The position numbers and the translations under genes were made by a program. The notes under the pieces are model-generated. The model had not been told where the DNA came from, ran no database searches, and saw nothing but the letters and a program-made list of their open reading frames with translations. This document shows, one piece after another, positions 51,368-52,633 of a stretch of 52,633 bases of DNA. Within the stretch, counting starts at the first letter, position 1, and each line of letters begins with the position of its first letter. The DNA is from Levilinea saccharolytica (GTDB taxonomy: Bacteria > Chloroflexota > Anaerolineae > Anaerolineales > Anaerolineaceae). The stretch is from positions 1-52,633 of the forward strand of contig NZ_LGCM01000033.1 in assembly GCF_001306035.1 (NCBI RefSeq), written 5' to 3'.

Positions 51368-52495
51368 CTAAGCCTCCTCTCGGGGCAAGGAGATTTCAAA
51401 GCGGGCGCCTGTTCTGTGAATGGGAGATACAATGCTTAGGCTCCCGTGATGATCTTGCACTATTTTATAACAAATTGACAAACCCAACCCTGTACCGGTC
51501 TCCTTGGTGCTGAAGAACGGCTCAAAAATCCGGGCCTTCATCTCCGCTGTCAGCCCATTACCCGAATCCTCCACCGCCAATTTCACCCACTCTTCGCCGG
51601 GAAAGATCTCCACCCAAATTTTGCGCTCCCCTTCGCGCTCTTGCAGCGCTTCCACCGCATTGACGATCAAATTAAAGATCACCTGCTGAATCTGATTGCG
51701 CATGATGCACACCGGCGGCAGGTCCTTGGGGCTGTCCAAAACCACAATTACGTTTTCCGTCTTCAAATGATGATCCAGCAAATCCAACACTTTGCCCACC
51801 AGCCGATCTAGAAACACCGCTTCTTTCTCACGGTTCGCCGGCCGGTAATAATCCATCATCGTCGCCACAATTCCCGCCAACCGGTCAAATTCCGATTTGG
51901 CCAGCTCGGAATACTGCGCCTGCTCTTCAGGCGACAAATCCGCGTGTGTGGCCAAATGCAGGCAGTTCCGAACGGCCTGCAGCGGGTTATTGATCTCATG
52001 TGCCACCGAAGCCATCAGCCGTCCAACTGCCGCCATCTTCTCTGATTGGATCAACGCCCGGTTTGAATCCTCCAAACGCACAATCGTCGTGCGCAGCTCT
52101 GTGTTCAGCTGTGAATTTTCCAACGCAATGGCTGCCTGGCGGGCCAAAATCCCAAAAAGTTCTTCATCCGCATCAGCAAAGGGCTTTAACCCCATCTCGC
52201 GGCCGGCAAAGAACAAATAGACATCTTCGCCGCGGGCCACAGAAGAAATCATCACCGACTGCAGCCGGTGTTCCTCTAACAGCATGGCCACATCCCCATC
52301 CACAAAACCCATCTGAAAACGAAGGTCAGCGCTGGGGATTCCCACCTGATCCATCAATTTATCGCCAAAGCCGCGCCCATCCCAGCGGATAAAATGCGGC
52401 CCAAAATCCGAAATCCGCTCAAATTTGGGCTGACCCGCCTGGCGCAAGAAAACCCCCGCGCGCGTGGCCTGCAGCAGGTCGTAAATGAAATCCAA
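51368..52495 (-). CDS. Soluble GAF-type histidine kinase
   Basis: A 375-residue kinase without transmembrane segments. A short divergent GAF (1-130, ending ILARQAAIALENSQL) is followed by a HisKA with His166 in ASVAHEINNPLQAV (ResE/AtoS-like HxxNNPL) and a HATPase (255-370: NQIQQVIFNLIVNAVEAL, VEDSGNGL, FFSTKETGTGLGLSICY). The predicted start is TTG at 52495; no better start exists before residue 48, and an upstream stop limits the frame at 52525. The RBS is poor. It is in an operon with the OmpR-type regulator and is probably its partner. The truncated-looking N-terminus leaves some doubt about the true start. Confidence 0.88.
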   Translation of the reverse strand: MDFIYDLLQATRAGVFLRQAGQPKFERISDFGPHFIRWDGRGFGDKLMDQVGIPSADLRFQMGFVDGDVAMLLEEHRLQSVMISSVARGEDVYLFFAGREMGLKPFADADEELFGILARQAAIALENSQLNTELRTTIVRLEDSNRALIQSEKMAAVGRLMASVAHEINNPLQAVRNCLHLATHADLSPEEQAQYSELAKSEFDRLAGIVATMMDYYRPANREKEAVFLDRLVGKVLDLLDHHLKTENVIVVLDSPKDLPPVCIMRNQIQQVIFNLIVNAVEALQEREGERKIWVEIFPGEEWVKLAVEDSGNGLTAEMKARIFEPFFSTKETGTGLGLSICYKIVQDHHGSLSIVSPIHRTGARFEISLPREEA

Positions 52496-52537
52496 AATTA
52501 ACCGGCCTAGCCACCTGACACTTTAACAAAAGAATAG

Positions 52538-52565
52538 TTGATCGGCACCAGATCTCCACTAAAAT
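52538..52565 (+). promoter_or_regulatory. Promoter of the gene at the right edge
   Basis: TTGATC (52538-52543) and TAAAAT (52560-52565) with a 16-nt spacer, about 30 nt before a well-placed RBS and ATG. It is divergent from the kinase gene. Confidence 0.5.
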
Positions 52566-52602
52566 AGGTTTTCCGGAAGCATTTTAGAAACGGAGTAAAC
52601 CA

Positions 52603-52633
52603 ATGCCGACCGACCTCCTTTATCATAACTGGT
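52603..52633 (+). CDS. Start of an unknown gene, truncated by the window edge
   Basis: ATG at 52603 is preceded by GGAG with a 7-nt spacer and by a plausible promoter. Only the first ten codons (MPTDLLYHNW) are visible, too few to name a product. The call rests on the initiation signals alone. Confidence 0.45.
   Translation, partial: MPTDLLYHNW

Noticed and set aside
52496-52625. Minus-strand open frame of about 40 codons upstream of the kinase
   Set aside because: It has no recognisable motif, runs off the window and overlaps a better supported promoter and start on the plus strand.

Overview
The window is a high-GC bacterial chromosome segment, by my reading from a member of the Chloroflexota (Anaerolineae-like). 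This rests on gene content: tandem DUF3048 lipoproteins, many GAF-repeat sensors, a secreted protein with an FFPIV motif just after its signal peptide, and a dense layout with RBSs of the AAGGAG type. No marker gene fixes the taxon. I saw no IS element, prophage, CRISPR array or origin.

Layout. (1) 1-4.1 kb, plus strand: two paralogous DUF3048 lipoproteins (the first cut by the window edge), a calcineurin-like phosphoesterase and a DUF4349 lipoprotein. (2) 4.1-8.2 kb, minus strand: a cytoplasmic GH36 alpha-galactosidase-type enzyme translationally coupled to a secreted protein of unknown function. (3) 8.3-11.1 kb: an exonuclease-helicase DinG, probably on a leaderless mRNA. (4) 11.1-15.2 kb: a peptide-type ABC importer (binding protein and two permeases, no ATPases). 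(5) 15.2-16.4 kb, minus strand: alanine-racemase-family enzyme. (6) 16.4-21.6 kb: a branched-chain-amino-acid-type (Liv) importer whose second permease is fused to its first ATPase. (7) 21.6-28.6 kb: a FadR-type GntR regulator and an apparent amino-acid catabolic operon. It encodes a SelA-like PLP enzyme, a two-gene adenosylcobalamin/PLP aminomutase-like enzyme of unusual domain order, a P-loop protein, an unknown 151-residue protein and a diaminopimelate-dehydrogenase-like oxidoreductase. (8) 28.6-30.4 kb: XRE-cupin regulator, YdcF-like protein and tRNA-Gly(CCC). (9) 30.5-50.6 kb: one very long plus-strand gene run for signalling, with two receiver-only proteins, four membrane-anchored GAF sensors with no kinase domain, a ParA-type ATPase, a giant hybrid histidine kinase, a threonine synthase fused to a receiver domain and a DMT exporter. 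(10) 50.6-52.5 kb, minus strand: a second histidine kinase and an OmpR-type regulator; a new plus-strand gene begins at the right edge.

How the parts may work together. AT-rich palindromes of one kind lie just downstream of three strong promoters: the peptide importer, the Liv importer and the GntR gene. The last two share the exact spacing ATATCA-N11-TGATAT, and the first and third share a 13-bp core. I infer one regulon, run by the GntR protein, joining uptake (peptides, amino acids), possibly racemisation (the gene divergent from liv), and degradation through a B12-dependent aminomutase. This is the most coherent candidate for an undescribed system here. The signalling run is the second: four sensors end in the same half-GAF tail and have no output domain, and they sit beside a ParA ATPase, a hybrid kinase and a metabolic enzyme carrying a phospho-acceptor domain. 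This suggests a membrane-associated multi-protein signalling complex linked to threonine metabolism.
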